NCBI RefSeq assembly: GCF_030247185.1
Contig: NC_080571.1
Span: forward strand, 234,005,666 to 234,069,665
Source: Malaya genurostris
Taxonomy: Eukaryota; Arthropoda; Insecta; Diptera; Culicidae
Direction: 5' to 3'
Length of the DNA stretch: 64,000 nt
The position numbers were made by a program, and so were the translations under genes. Position 1 is the stretch's first letter. Each line of letters opens with the position of its first letter. Below, piece after piece: positions 54,783 to 64,000 of this stretch. The notes below the pieces were generated by a model. It was not told the origin of the DNA. It made no database searches and saw nothing but the letters and a program-made list of their open reading frames with translations.

Positions 54783-56011
54783 AAGACTGTCCCAGAAAGT
54801 ATGGACGCAACCAAAAACCGCTGCCATTTCGCAATGGTTCAGAAGCTGTAAATTTTTATGGTTGCGTCCTGTTGTTTACACTTTTCTCTAACCATTTGTG
54901 CAGTTATTTATTCGTTTTCATTAGTTTGTTTCGAATTGCGTCGACTTTCAGCAGAATAATGTCGAAAAATTGTGTACAAATGGTGCACAGAACGCGGACT
55001 GTCACTGAGAAAGATAGCAGAAATGGAAGGAGTAAGTGAAAAAGCCGTGCGAAATGCAATCAGGAAGTTCGGTGAGAATAACACCTTTGAGGATAAACCG
55101 GAAACGGGTCAAAAAAAGGTCCTGCTAACCTTTGGATAAACGTATACTGAAGGCGTTCGAGCAAAAGAAGGTGGTTTCATTTCGGGATATGGTTAAAAAA
55201 TGGGCACTTCGAAGTCAAATGTTCTTCGTTCGTTTGAATCTTCGAACCTATAAGAAGCAGAAACAACCAAAACGTAGTCCAAAACAAGAAGCATCGATCA
55301 GGCCAAGGGTTCGAAAGCTGTACAATACGATTCTTGCTGGAAATTTGAGCTGCATAATCATGGGCGACGAAACCTACGTGAAACTCGATTACAAATCCTT
55401 GCCGGGACCACAATATTATACGGTGCGAGAAGGGCAAGTGTTGAACCAGTCCGAGACATCGAATGAAGTCGAAAAATTTAGTAAGAAAGCTATAGTCTGG
55501 TAAGCAATTTGTAGCTGCGGTAAGATTTCGAAATCCTTCATCACCACTGCTTCAATGAACAGCGAAATATACATCAAGGAATGTTTACAAAAACAACTTC
55601 TGGCTAGATCTTGCTTCTTGCCACTACTCGAAATCAACGGTAGAATGGTATACTACCAAAAATGTCACTTTCGTCCCAAAAGACACGAATCCACCAAATT
55701 GCCCACAACTTCGACCAATTGAGGAATTTTGGGCATTAACGAAGGCACAGGAAACATGTCTCGGCAACCGAAACCATTCAACTGTTCGAAAAAGATTGGA
55801 AAAAGTGTCAAAACTTGTACGAAATTTAATGAGGAACGTTCGCAAGAAGGTGCGCCAGCTAGTCTACAATGGCTGAGTAGCAAATGTTGAGAATAATATT
55901 CTGTTGTTGTAATCAAATATTATCAGTATATCAAATAAAATTTTAATATCTAACACTTGTGAATTATTTACAGCGACATCAAAGTGCATCCATACTTTCT
56001 GGAACAGTCTT
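54783..56011 (+). mobile_element. ITmD37E-type transposon, full length, decayed
   Basis: The inverted termini are 'aagactgtcccagaaagtat' on the left and, reverse-complemented, 'aagactgttccagaaagtat' on the right, with TA at 54781-54782 and 56012-56013. The length of 1229 bp, the D...D...E transposase and the terminal sequence fit the ITmD37E group first described from mosquitoes. This is one of the better taxonomic clues in the window. Confidence 0.88.
54959..55876 (+). pseudogene. ITmD37E transposase pseudogene
   Basis: After the ATG at 54959 the N-terminal HTH part appears in a second frame (KIAEMEGVSEKAVRNAIRKF, PETGQKK). The middle, at 55132-55503, is open and contains RILKAFEQKKVVSFRDMVKK and the first catalytic site IIMGDETYVKLDYKSLPGPQ. 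A stop follows the W codon at 55501-55503, with ICSCGKISKSFITTASMNSE and IYIKECLQKQ after it. Further frame changes hide the second catalytic region, but 'ccaattgaggaattttgggc' encodes PIEEFWA, with the terminal glutamate of the DDE triad. The natural stop is probably 55874-55876. Several lesions make it inactive. Confidence 0.85.
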
Positions 56012-56019
56012 TAGGCAGT

Positions 56020-56880
56020 AGCGTTTTCTTCTTCCTTACCAGCACGTACCGATGCGTATCGATTTTGCATAATTTTTATGACAGTTTGAAAGTTTTGATA
56101 CTCATCGCCCAATAACTTCGGGACCGGAAGTCGGATCTGGATAAAATTGCACAGTATTTTTTAAGACACTGAGAGCTTTAATTTGAATCATGGTTTGTGA
56201 AAATCAGTTTAACCTTTACTGAGAAATACAAGTGAGTTCCGGTTTTGGAACTTTTCTTCACTATTATCGATGCTTTCGGAAACGGAAACCGGGGACTAGT
56301 AGTCCCAAAATAGATTTATATATCCTTGAAACTGAAAATTTTTACTAATCGCTCTGTAATACCGGAACCGGAAGTCGGATCTGGATCAACTTTTCGAGGA
56401 CTTTTAAAAAGTTTCAAGATCTTATATTTGCATCTTAGTTTGTAAAAATCGGTTTAGGAATTTGAAGATGTGCACATACTGCTTGTAATTCCGTAGCCGG
56501 AAGTCGGAGAAAGATAAAATTCATTAGCAATCTAGGCCCTTCGTTTGAATCTAAGTTTGTAAAAATCGCTCACGCCATCTCTGAGAAAAGTGAGTGCCAA
56601 TTTAATTCATTTTTCTGGTGCATATCACCCTGTAATTCCGGAAACGGTTGTCGGATCGTGATAAAATTCAATAGCGATCTGTGGGACCGTAAGACCTATC
56701 ATTTGAATCGAGTGACATTATTTGTCAAATACACACAAATACACACTAAGACATTTGCTCAGTTCGTTGAGCTGAGTCGAATGGTGATGACATTCGGCCC
56801 TCCGAGTCTCGGTTCAAAAGTCGGTTTTCACAGTGATTGTATTGCCTTTCTATATGAGAAAGGCGAAAATTAGTGAAAAT
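56020..56880 (-). repeat. Dispersed repeat family A, copy 6
   Basis: Plus-strand landmarks are 'gggaccggaagtcggatctg' (56109), 'ggaaccggaagtcggatctg' (56364), 'gtagccggaagtcggagaaa' (56494) and 'ggaaacggttgtcggatcgt' (56640). The head 'gctcagttcgttgagctgag' (56756) precedes a terminal imperfect hairpin 'gcctttctatatgagaaagg' near 56845-56864. Neighbouring units are about 130-145 bp apart. The hairpin appears to be the other terminus of the family. Confidence 0.78.
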
Positions 56881-57622
56881 GTCCTCGAATGACGATGGAC
56901 ACTGACTTTCAAAACCTGTTTTCGAGAAAAACGTTTAAAATTTAAAATCGAAGGAAACAATTTATTTTTCTAGGGAACGCGTAGGATTCAACACTTTCAT
57001 AAAACCGTTTTTCTGGTATTTTTCATAATAAACCAACGCCGAATTGCAAGCAATATTTTATAGTTCTAATCAAAAGCGAATGGCAGCAATGCACAGTGGT
57101 CTGAAACGGGAATTTAATGGGGCCAAAACTATCTTCGGTATTATATATTAAATTTTTGTAGTTGGTGTGTTCATAAAAGTTTGCAATCAACTGACCCTAA
57201 TTTCGATGGAAAAGGTTATTGGGTGGTCCAAATGTGGATGGAAATCGGGAATCTAAGTTTCTGAATTGAATTCGAAAATTAGTGCATTTAACAGCAAAGT
57301 TGTGGAAAATTTTATTTCGATCAACTTTGCTCAAGAAGTTACTTTCTAAACTCATCAAAGGAACAAGTTATATCAATTTTTCGAAGTAAAGTTTATTCTA
57401 ACTTTTTTGTGAGCAATTTTTCATGAAAATTGTCTTCTAAAGAGTTATTTGGAACCATCATTTTGCTGAAAGTGACATGTTGCTATGGTTTGGCGTTTAA
57501 GAGTTTTTCGACTTTTTCGATTTTACATAAGGCAATTTAAACACTAATTTAAATGAGTTTAAAAAATTACACCCTCTCAGATTTAGAAATGTAACAGATT
57601 AATTTATATCGATCTGGCATCT
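56881..57622. other. No gene recognised
   Basis: AT-rich, with no recognised coding region. Phrases such as 'gagttatttggaaccatcat' look like old interspersed repeat text, but no second copy was found here. Confidence 0.45.
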
Positions 57623-58856
57623 CCCAAGTAGCACATGTAACTTGTTCATAAAAATAAAAACAAAACAGATGCTGCATAATGGTCGCATGACAAACACGAC
57701 GAAACAAGTCGTATTATGATGGTGACAATGGAGTCAAAATAATGTAACGGCTAGACATCCCATCATACTAAGTTACAATAAGTTCCAACGTAACTTTTCG
57801 GAAATATAACTCTTACAACGTCCTCGCATTGACTGTTTTTAGTCGCCAACTGGTCACCGTAACAAAATGCGACAATGAAAAAGTGACACACTATAAGACA
57901 AAGTTAAGTAATGATTTCATATCGGTTACCGTATTCGTTGTGATGCAACAAAGAAATACAATTACAGTGTCGGTTGAAAGCTTCCGTACACTATCCCGGA
58001 CAATAATATTAAATCAATAAGTAGAATAAGTAGAAAATCCCTTCAGTTTAAAAAATTGGCTAAAGTTAAATCTGCGCTTATACGCAAATTTTTTACCGGT
58101 ACATGTGTGAAGCAAACTTGTTTCGTTTTGGGAAGTATATTCGCAGTACCAGGGAGAATATTTCTACACTTTATCACGGTAGTGTATGCATGGAAAAACT
58201 TATGCCAATGGCTACCATTATAACCAGGGAATGAAATATTGATTAAATTTGAAAATAAGTGCAATTTTTTATTACTGCGATTGGTCAACTGTTTTAACTT
58301 TGGTATATGAAAAACTAATATTAATCACAAAAAAGTTCTAACTGAACACATTTCGACTTTTTAACTGTAAATTTATTATGACGGGCATAAAAATATGAAT
58401 ATTATTTTGCATGTCGATGTTCTGAAACCCAAAATATCGAAGGCGCGCACGTTTTCAATAAGTACGATGATCAACTTCACCATAAATATCGAATAGCACT
58501 TAGATTTTGAGTAGATATAGTGAGTTTAAAGAAGATTGAATTCTATATTTTAACTCTCGTTATCGGATGTCAATTTTTGGTCGTAAATGTTGAATGGGAA
58601 AAACATCAACAAACTGTAACTTGACACAAACTTATATTTTCTGTTTCATGTGTTCTGATGTGCGCGCTGAATCAAATCAAATATTCTTTACTGACAAGTT
58701 GTTTGGCAACCCTTCGTAAGTCGCACAAGCTCCGCCTCTTACGCTTTTCAGGTCACATAGCAGTTACAATGCACGCTGCAAAGTCTTCAACTTGTTCCAA
58801 GAATTTGTGTCATATAAGTTACTGTCATTGAAGTGTAATAACGTGTGCTACTTGGG
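57623..58856. mobile_element. Candidate terminal-inverted-repeat element, 1.23 kb
   Basis: 'cccaagtagcaca' at 57623-57635 is the exact reverse complement of 'tgtgctacttggg' at 58844-58856, and pairing extends a few more bases with one mismatch. Subterminal text on both sides mentions 'gtaac' and 'agttac' words. No target duplication and no transposase were found; internal frames (57829-58020 and 58043-58288) are short and unrecognised. It could be a non-autonomous element or coincidental neighbouring repeats. Confidence 0.45.
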
Positions 58857-58869
58857 CTGATGTTGATAT

Positions 58870-58965
58870 TAGAAGTCCGGTGGGAAGGGCCAGGTGAATT
58901 ACTGTCTGATACTGGTAAAGATATCGGGTTCGATTCCTGATGTGATCAAGGATCTTGCCGGGTTG
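58870..58965 (+). repeat. tRNA-like sequence, possible SINE remnant
   Basis: 'gggccaggtgaattactg' followed about 30 bases later by 'cgggttcgattcctg' gives A-box- and B-box-like motifs in the right order. The T-arm is imperfect and no acceptor stem is evident. It differs from the other tRNA-like units in the window. Confidence 0.4.
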
Positions 58966-59339
58966 GAAATTTTTTTGATTAACTCTGGATAGTAAATCCG
59001 GAATATTTGAATGTTGTCAGTCGTTTTTTTAAGAAGAATCTATACTTACTATACTAATCAGGTCGTTTGTTTACTGGTTAAGATATGTGCTAAAATATTA
59101 ATTATCATTTAGATAACTCGTCCTGCTTACACCTATGAAAGGGTGTGAGGTTGGACCATCACCATCATCATATTAGAAGGTTCTATAGCGAAAATATTTT
59201 TGTTCCACTAAATTATCGTTTCGGACCACTGTGTAATGTTGCATATTGCACAGGAAACAATTTCTGACAATTTAAAATCAATGGAATTGAATGAAAAACA
59301 AATGCAAAACCTTAAGACATATTCTTAATCCTCCTTGTG

Positions 59340-59545
59340 ATGTGATAATACCTTTCTCTTTCTGCCATTTTTGCCTTTCTCATATGGGAAGGTTATGCAA
59401 TCACTTGAAAAATCGACTAGTAAAAGTTGTCACATACCGTTCGACTCAGTTCGTCGAGCTGAGCCATTCCTGTGCGTGTATGTATGTGTGTGTGAGTGTG
59501 TGAGTATGTGTCAAATAAACTCCAACTTTCGATTTCGGAGTTGTA
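59340..59545 (+). repeat. Dispersed repeat family A, head fragment
   Basis: The terminal hairpin-like 'gcctttctcatatgggaagg' precedes 'ttatgcaatcacttgaaaaa'. The head 'cataccgttcgactcagttc' + 'gtcgagctgagcc' follows, and then a GT/GTAT tract at about 59474-59510. This is the clearest example of the family's head end. Confidence 0.75.
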
Positions 59546-59769
59546 GGGTAAAGTGTGTTAAAAATATTACATCGTCATTTACAGCGTCGAAACAAAAACC
59601 ATAAAAAAATTTAAACTGGACTCAAAACTCAAATTGACAGTTGTTATCAGTATGCCACCAAACAAGCCGATTCCGGCTATCCTGGTTCCCGGATCTCGAT
59701 TAACGACGAAAGATAATAGTCATATGTTCAAAAATGGATTTTACTCACTTTTATCAGAGACTATCTGAA

Positions 59770-61690
59770 TGACCCGGCGTTGCTCGGAAATGTTTCGGGA
59801 AGAAAAGGCCGAACAAAATTCCCGAAGTTGTCCTACTTAGTGTAATACTCTGAGCAGTTTTATGTTGCTATTCAATCAATTTTACCTCACACTTCCCATG
59901 TTTGGGGCACTTGCTGAACTCCCTCTCCCTTAAAATAACCTTTTAATCCACATTGACATGAAAGTAGTATCTGTATTTGTTAAGATGCATCGTTTATCGT
60001 AGAATAAATTTTATATTGAACTCCCCTTTTATTAGTGAACTTACTACAGCTCTCCTCCATGATAACCCTTATGACCACCTCTTAGTAGTGTACGAAGTAT
60101 CTGTGCTCTTCAAAAAGTATCTATTAATTCATTAAAATTAACAATAGCAGTACTACTTAATTCAAATTAACGATAGCAATACTATCTGGCACAATCTTAA
60201 TATTCTTGCCCATCTCTTATTTTATAAAAAAATTCAAGATGAAAATTGATTTTCAAGATCTTCTTCTCCTAGTCTGAATCCACCCCCTTATCTTGTTTGA
60301 CGACGAATAAGAAAATGTTACAATAAACCTTTGTCATGAATATCTAAGCTTGTCTTGACCACCTCCGAATAGTAAAAAGTGCCCCTCCCACCCCACTCTC
60401 CCCACCTTAAAATATCCAACCTAGTTTGGTGTGGTGAGTTTGAGTTGTTTTGGAGTTACGTTCGATTATATTAACAATTTGAACTTTGCTCCTCCCTTGG
60501 ATGAGACCCTTACTTTATCCACCCGCTCCCACTCTCTTCTTTTTAAAAAATGCTCTTAGGATCATCTGAAGCGCAAATAATATCTGTACTCTGCAGGAAG
60601 TATCGTTTTATGGAAAATTCTATAAACTTCACATTAAACTTCCTTTCTTAGAGGCACTCATTATATCCGCCCCCCACAAATATCCTTAAAACCATATTTA
60701 ATTTTTACAAAATGTATGTATGGTTTTAAAAGGTATCAATTCTCTTTAAATAAGATATATTTCGACATGGCCTCCTCATAATGAGAACGCTTGCTACACA
60801 CTCGCTCCCCTGAGAATGTCCTAATGATCATCTCTGAAGAGCAAGGAGTACCTATGCCAAATTTGATTGCAATACGTTCAGTAGTTTTGGAGTTATGCCG
60901 TTGAAAACATTACACCCTCCTTTTTAAAGGTACTTCCAACCCCCATATAATCATACCTACAGAACGCAAAATGTTTCTATGGTTTTCAAAAAGTATCGAT
61001 TCTCGTCAAATTAGACACACTTTTTCATGACCCCACTGTTAAGGACACTTGCTACGCTCCCTCCCCCACAAGAATACCCTTATGACAATGTCTTAAGAGC
61101 AATAAGTATCTGTACCAAGTTTGATAGCAATCCATTAATTAGTTCCGGAGTTATTACATTACAAACATTACACCCCCCTTTTTTAAAGGCACTTGCTACA
61201 TCCACCACCCATACAATATATGCAAACTGTTTCTATGGTCTAAAAACGTATCGATTCTCGTCAAATTAGACAAATTTTTTCATGATCCCCCCTATTAAGG
61301 ACACTTACTACGCTCCCTCCCCATTAAAATACCCTTATGACCTTCTCAGAAGAGCAAGAAGTATCTGTGCCAAGTTTAGTGGTAATCCGTTCAATAGTTT
61401 TGGAATTGTGCCGTTTCAAACATTACACCCCCCTTTTTAAAGCCACTTGCTACATCCACCCCCCGTAAAGTCATATCTAATGTATGCAAAATATTTCTAT
61501 GGTCTTCAAAACGTATCGATTCTCGTCAAGTTATATGAATTTTTCCATAACCCCCTCCTGTTAATTACACTTGCTACGCTCCCTCCCCTATAAAAATGCT
61601 CCCTAAACTATCTCTGAAATGCTAGTAGTACCTGTGCCAAGTTTGGTGGCAATCCGTTCAGTAGTTCCGAAGTTATGGCGTTACAAACAT
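59770..61690 (+). repeat. Array of about 258-bp degenerate tandem units
   Basis: From 'gacccggcgttgctcggaaa' at 59773, the same text recurs in order: 'gcacttgctacatccacccc', 'atggttttcaaaaagtatcg', 'attctcgtcaaattagacac', 'aaggacacttgctacgctcc', 'aagtatctgtgccaagtttg', 'caatccgttcagtagttttg', 'gagttatgccgtt'. The last landmark recurs at about 60887, 61143, 61400 and 61660, a period of 256-260 bp. Earlier units (before 60720) are shorter or more decayed. Similarity between neighbouring units rises toward the 3' end. No frame is conserved. The function is unknown. Confidence 0.85.
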
Positions 61691-61704
61691 ACAAACTTAC
61701 ATCC

Positions 61705-61913
<209 letters not shown>

Positions 61914-62029
61914 TTGAAGAACCGATATTCCCAATCTTAGGGTCAAATAATAGGTCTTATGGTTTTACCAAAAAAATACTGCATATTGTCGGACTCAACA
62001 AGCAACCAGAAGAGACTATCAATTCATCT

Positions 62030-62265
62030 TCGAACTGGATCAATTGCCCAACAGTAGCTTCAAAACGAGCCTTAGTTTTGTAAAAGCGGTTTTGTTAACT
62101 CCGAGAAAATTGAGCAGTAGAAACAGTCTTTGAAAGACACATTTTTCGATCTCGTCGTACTGAATCGAATGGTATATAATACTATGAGCCTCCAAGGCGC
62201 CGTTCAAGAGTTGAGTTTTTCGGCAATTTTGTTACCTTTTCATGGAAAAATGAGAATAAACGCAC
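62030..62265 (-). repeat. Repeat fragment linking families A and B
   Basis: One family B unit ('agcttcaaaacgagccttag', 'gttaactccgagaaaattga') is directly followed by a family A head ('tcgtactgaatcgaatggta', 'gagcctccaaggcgccg') and 'tttttcggcaattttgttac'. This junction shows that B units can be the internal units of an A-type element. Confidence 0.65.
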
Positions 62266-64000
62266 AATTTGAATGTGTTCTGTTTTGTGAATTCGAAACC
62301 AGGCTGTACATAAAGCCGTTATCATAGAGTTTCGACTAGTGAAATACTATCGAACTTGAGCATTTACCGTTTTTTTCTAGCATTCATATATTCAGTTTGT
62401 GTGAGTTGAGTACTCAGTGAATGTATAACGCAAACAAATGTCATAAATTTTGTTTGCCATTTTTTGAATCACTATCACTATCAAAATCGAAAACTGATCG
62501 TAAAATTGTCCTGGTTTCGATGCTTTTACTATAGGTATCTATATTATCAAGTGGGTTTTTTTGTCTGTTTTTTTTCCATTGTGTGAGGCAGCGAAACTTT
62601 AGGATTGGAAGTTTCTAGGCTGAAAATGTTTGCATTCATTTTGAGCCATGAGTAAGTGTTCAGGGTTAGGAGAATTGATACATTTGCAAGGCTCGCGGGA
62701 AGCTCATTCCCATGGCCATGAAGTAAAAGAATTTATTACATTTTAAGTACTTGATGAATCTTCGATCGAATCGAAACCATAAATAAAGCACAGCCGGGTG
62801 ACGTTTCTTCGCAGGGTAGTATAATTTATAAGGCCAAACAAAGCATTGTCAGTGTACTAAACTCGTCTCGAGTCCGTTAGGAGGGAATTTTCCCGTGGCA
62901 TCTTTTCGTTGCTACACTTAATCCAATCGTAAGCCTGATTGAAGGCAGCAAATCGTTGCGAGAAATAACACGGTGCTCAGTGGGGAGTTGACTCGATCAT
63001 AAAAGTCATTTTTAGGATCGGAGAAAGTGGGTACGTGGAATGGTAGGGTTATGAATGAGTAATGACGGTAATTTCACTTTTATTCTCTTGTACCTTAATT
63101 TTGTATTCATTGAGTCACGCTTTATTTTATTTCGAGTTATCCGAATTAATGACATCTGTTTGAAAACCGTCTCGATGGCAGCAGTTTGCGATGGGTGATT
63201 ATTTTCGAAACGTTCATCATCATAGTGCAGTTATGATAACGAGGATCTGCATTTTGTGCTAGCTAAAATTTGCACAGACTATCATTAGTGCAGTTTGATT
63301 ATTCCTACATTAATTAAATAGTTTCCATCAATTTACAAGAGCTTGTGAAACAATATTTTCCACTCACTACAATTTATTGATTATGGTTTGATAAGTTGGG
63401 CGTTAGTAGTTTTCCTGCATGAAGTTAGTTTAGAATTCATAATACGAACATAAGGTCAATTTGATTTCACTTTTTTTCTGCACGTATCGTAAAACGTGCG
63501 GAAAATTTACGACTATGAAGGTGTTTCGGTCAGCGTGTAATAATCCCTTTGGGAATGTGTCTCAGTAAGCATGAGGGAAATATACATACTGACTGAGGCG
63601 AGAAGTTAGGACTACGTTCATATCATAAAGAAATAAAGCCGCCTTCGCTTTTTTCTTCAATCCGCGCTAAGAATTCAATTAGCACGTTATAAAAAGATTA
63701 TAACCGTGGTTAATGCAACATTCCATTGTTTCTATTTCAGGCATAGCTGAGTGTTTTCCTCTACGGACCAGCTGCGATGCTGGGTGCAAAGCGTTTCGGA
63801 GACTTTCACTATCGACATCATAAAGTGAGTCGTCGTCGTCGTGGTCGTCGCTGCCGTCGTCGAACGGAACGCACAGAGCAGTTGTGGTTGTGGAGAATGC
63901 TGTTTGCTTCGGGAGAATTGTGGATCAAAGCGGGAAATTGAAATCGAAAGCTTCTTGTAATGCGCGAAGGAATCTGAAGTAAACAAGGGAGCACTCGTTT
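62266..64000. other. No gene recognised
   Basis: The stretch looks single-copy within the window. Open frames, including 63732-63986 (minus) with a run of threonine codons from a 'gtcgtcgtcgtggtcgtcgt' stretch, show no known domain. 'tctatttcaggcatagc' near 63731 looks like a 3' splice site, but no coding exon can be recognised after it. Confidence 0.4.

Noticed and set aside
59770..61690. Possible CRISPR-like array because of regular spacing
   Set aside because: Units are about 258 bp and diverge throughout; there are no short identical repeats with unique spacers and no cas genes, and the DNA is eukaryotic.
63731..63990. Exon after a 3' splice-like 'tatttcag'
   Set aside because: No protein domain or downstream donor site can be identified, and the threonine run on the minus strand comes from a simple GTC repeat.

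Overview
The window is AT-rich eukaryotic DNA with no recognisable host gene. It looks like intergenic or intronic sequence from a mosquito (Culicidae). The main clues are an ITmD37E-type transposon (a group first described from mosquitoes), Jockey- and LOA-type non-LTR retrotransposons with mosquito-like proteins, tRNA-derived SINEs, and a dispersed repeat family built on the phrases 'cataccattcgactcagtt' and 'cggaaccggaagtcgg', which I associate with mosquito genomes. Genus cannot be fixed from sequence alone. No bacterial operon, CRISPR array, rRNA or clearly functional tRNA was seen.

Layout. 1-9.6 kb: sparse DNA with dispersed repeats, a decayed Tc1/mariner relic (7.2-7.5 kb) and a minisatellite (8.4-8.7 kb). 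9.6-13.5 kb: a young 5'-truncated Jockey-clade retrotransposon on the minus strand, with an intact ORF2, part of ORF1, a poly(A) tail and 13-14 bp target-site duplications. 14.36-15.28 kb: a DD41D Tc1/mariner element whose ends are a perfect 174-bp inverted repeat that includes the 3' end of the transposase gene. 16.1-17.2 kb: a dispersed repeat. 17.3-21.1 kb: pieces of three different non-LTR elements joined end to end, the third interrupted by a 580-bp maT-like (DD37D) element. 22.4-25.2 kb: a LOA-like retrotransposon (RT + RNase H) flanked by a 10-bp duplication. 28.7-32.7 kb: a nest in which a dispersed repeat carries a Jockey 3' fragment and a 2.3-kb transposon with long inverted arms; one arm holds a SINE and the other arm preserves the empty site. 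34.2 kb: a tRNA-like SINE. 37.2-38.1 kb: a putative retrotransposon 3' end and a (CA)n-bearing repeat. 38.7-41.6 kb: a second, decayed LOA-like element on the minus strand. 45.0-46.2 kb: a mariner (DD34D) with complete inverted repeats and three coding lesions. 47.5-48.2 kb: about 150-bp tandem units. 50.0-50.3 kb: a palindrome of two tRNA-like units. 52.2 kb: a second SINE copy. 54.8-56.0 kb: the ITmD37E element. 57.6-58.9 kb: a candidate terminal-inverted-repeat element. 59.8-61.9 kb: an array of roughly 258-bp units ending in about 200 bp of (TA)n. 62.3-64 kb: nothing recognised.

The genes do not act together as a pathway. They are independent selfish elements, several nested, so their insertion order can be read. 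The only long intact coding region is the Jockey ORF2; its ORF1 is truncated, so the copy is unlikely to be autonomous. The most unusual structures are the DD41D fold-back element, the long-armed element with its internal SINE and empty-site control, and a shared phrase linking otherwise distinct tandem repeats. I found no convincing new defence, metabolic or regulatory system.
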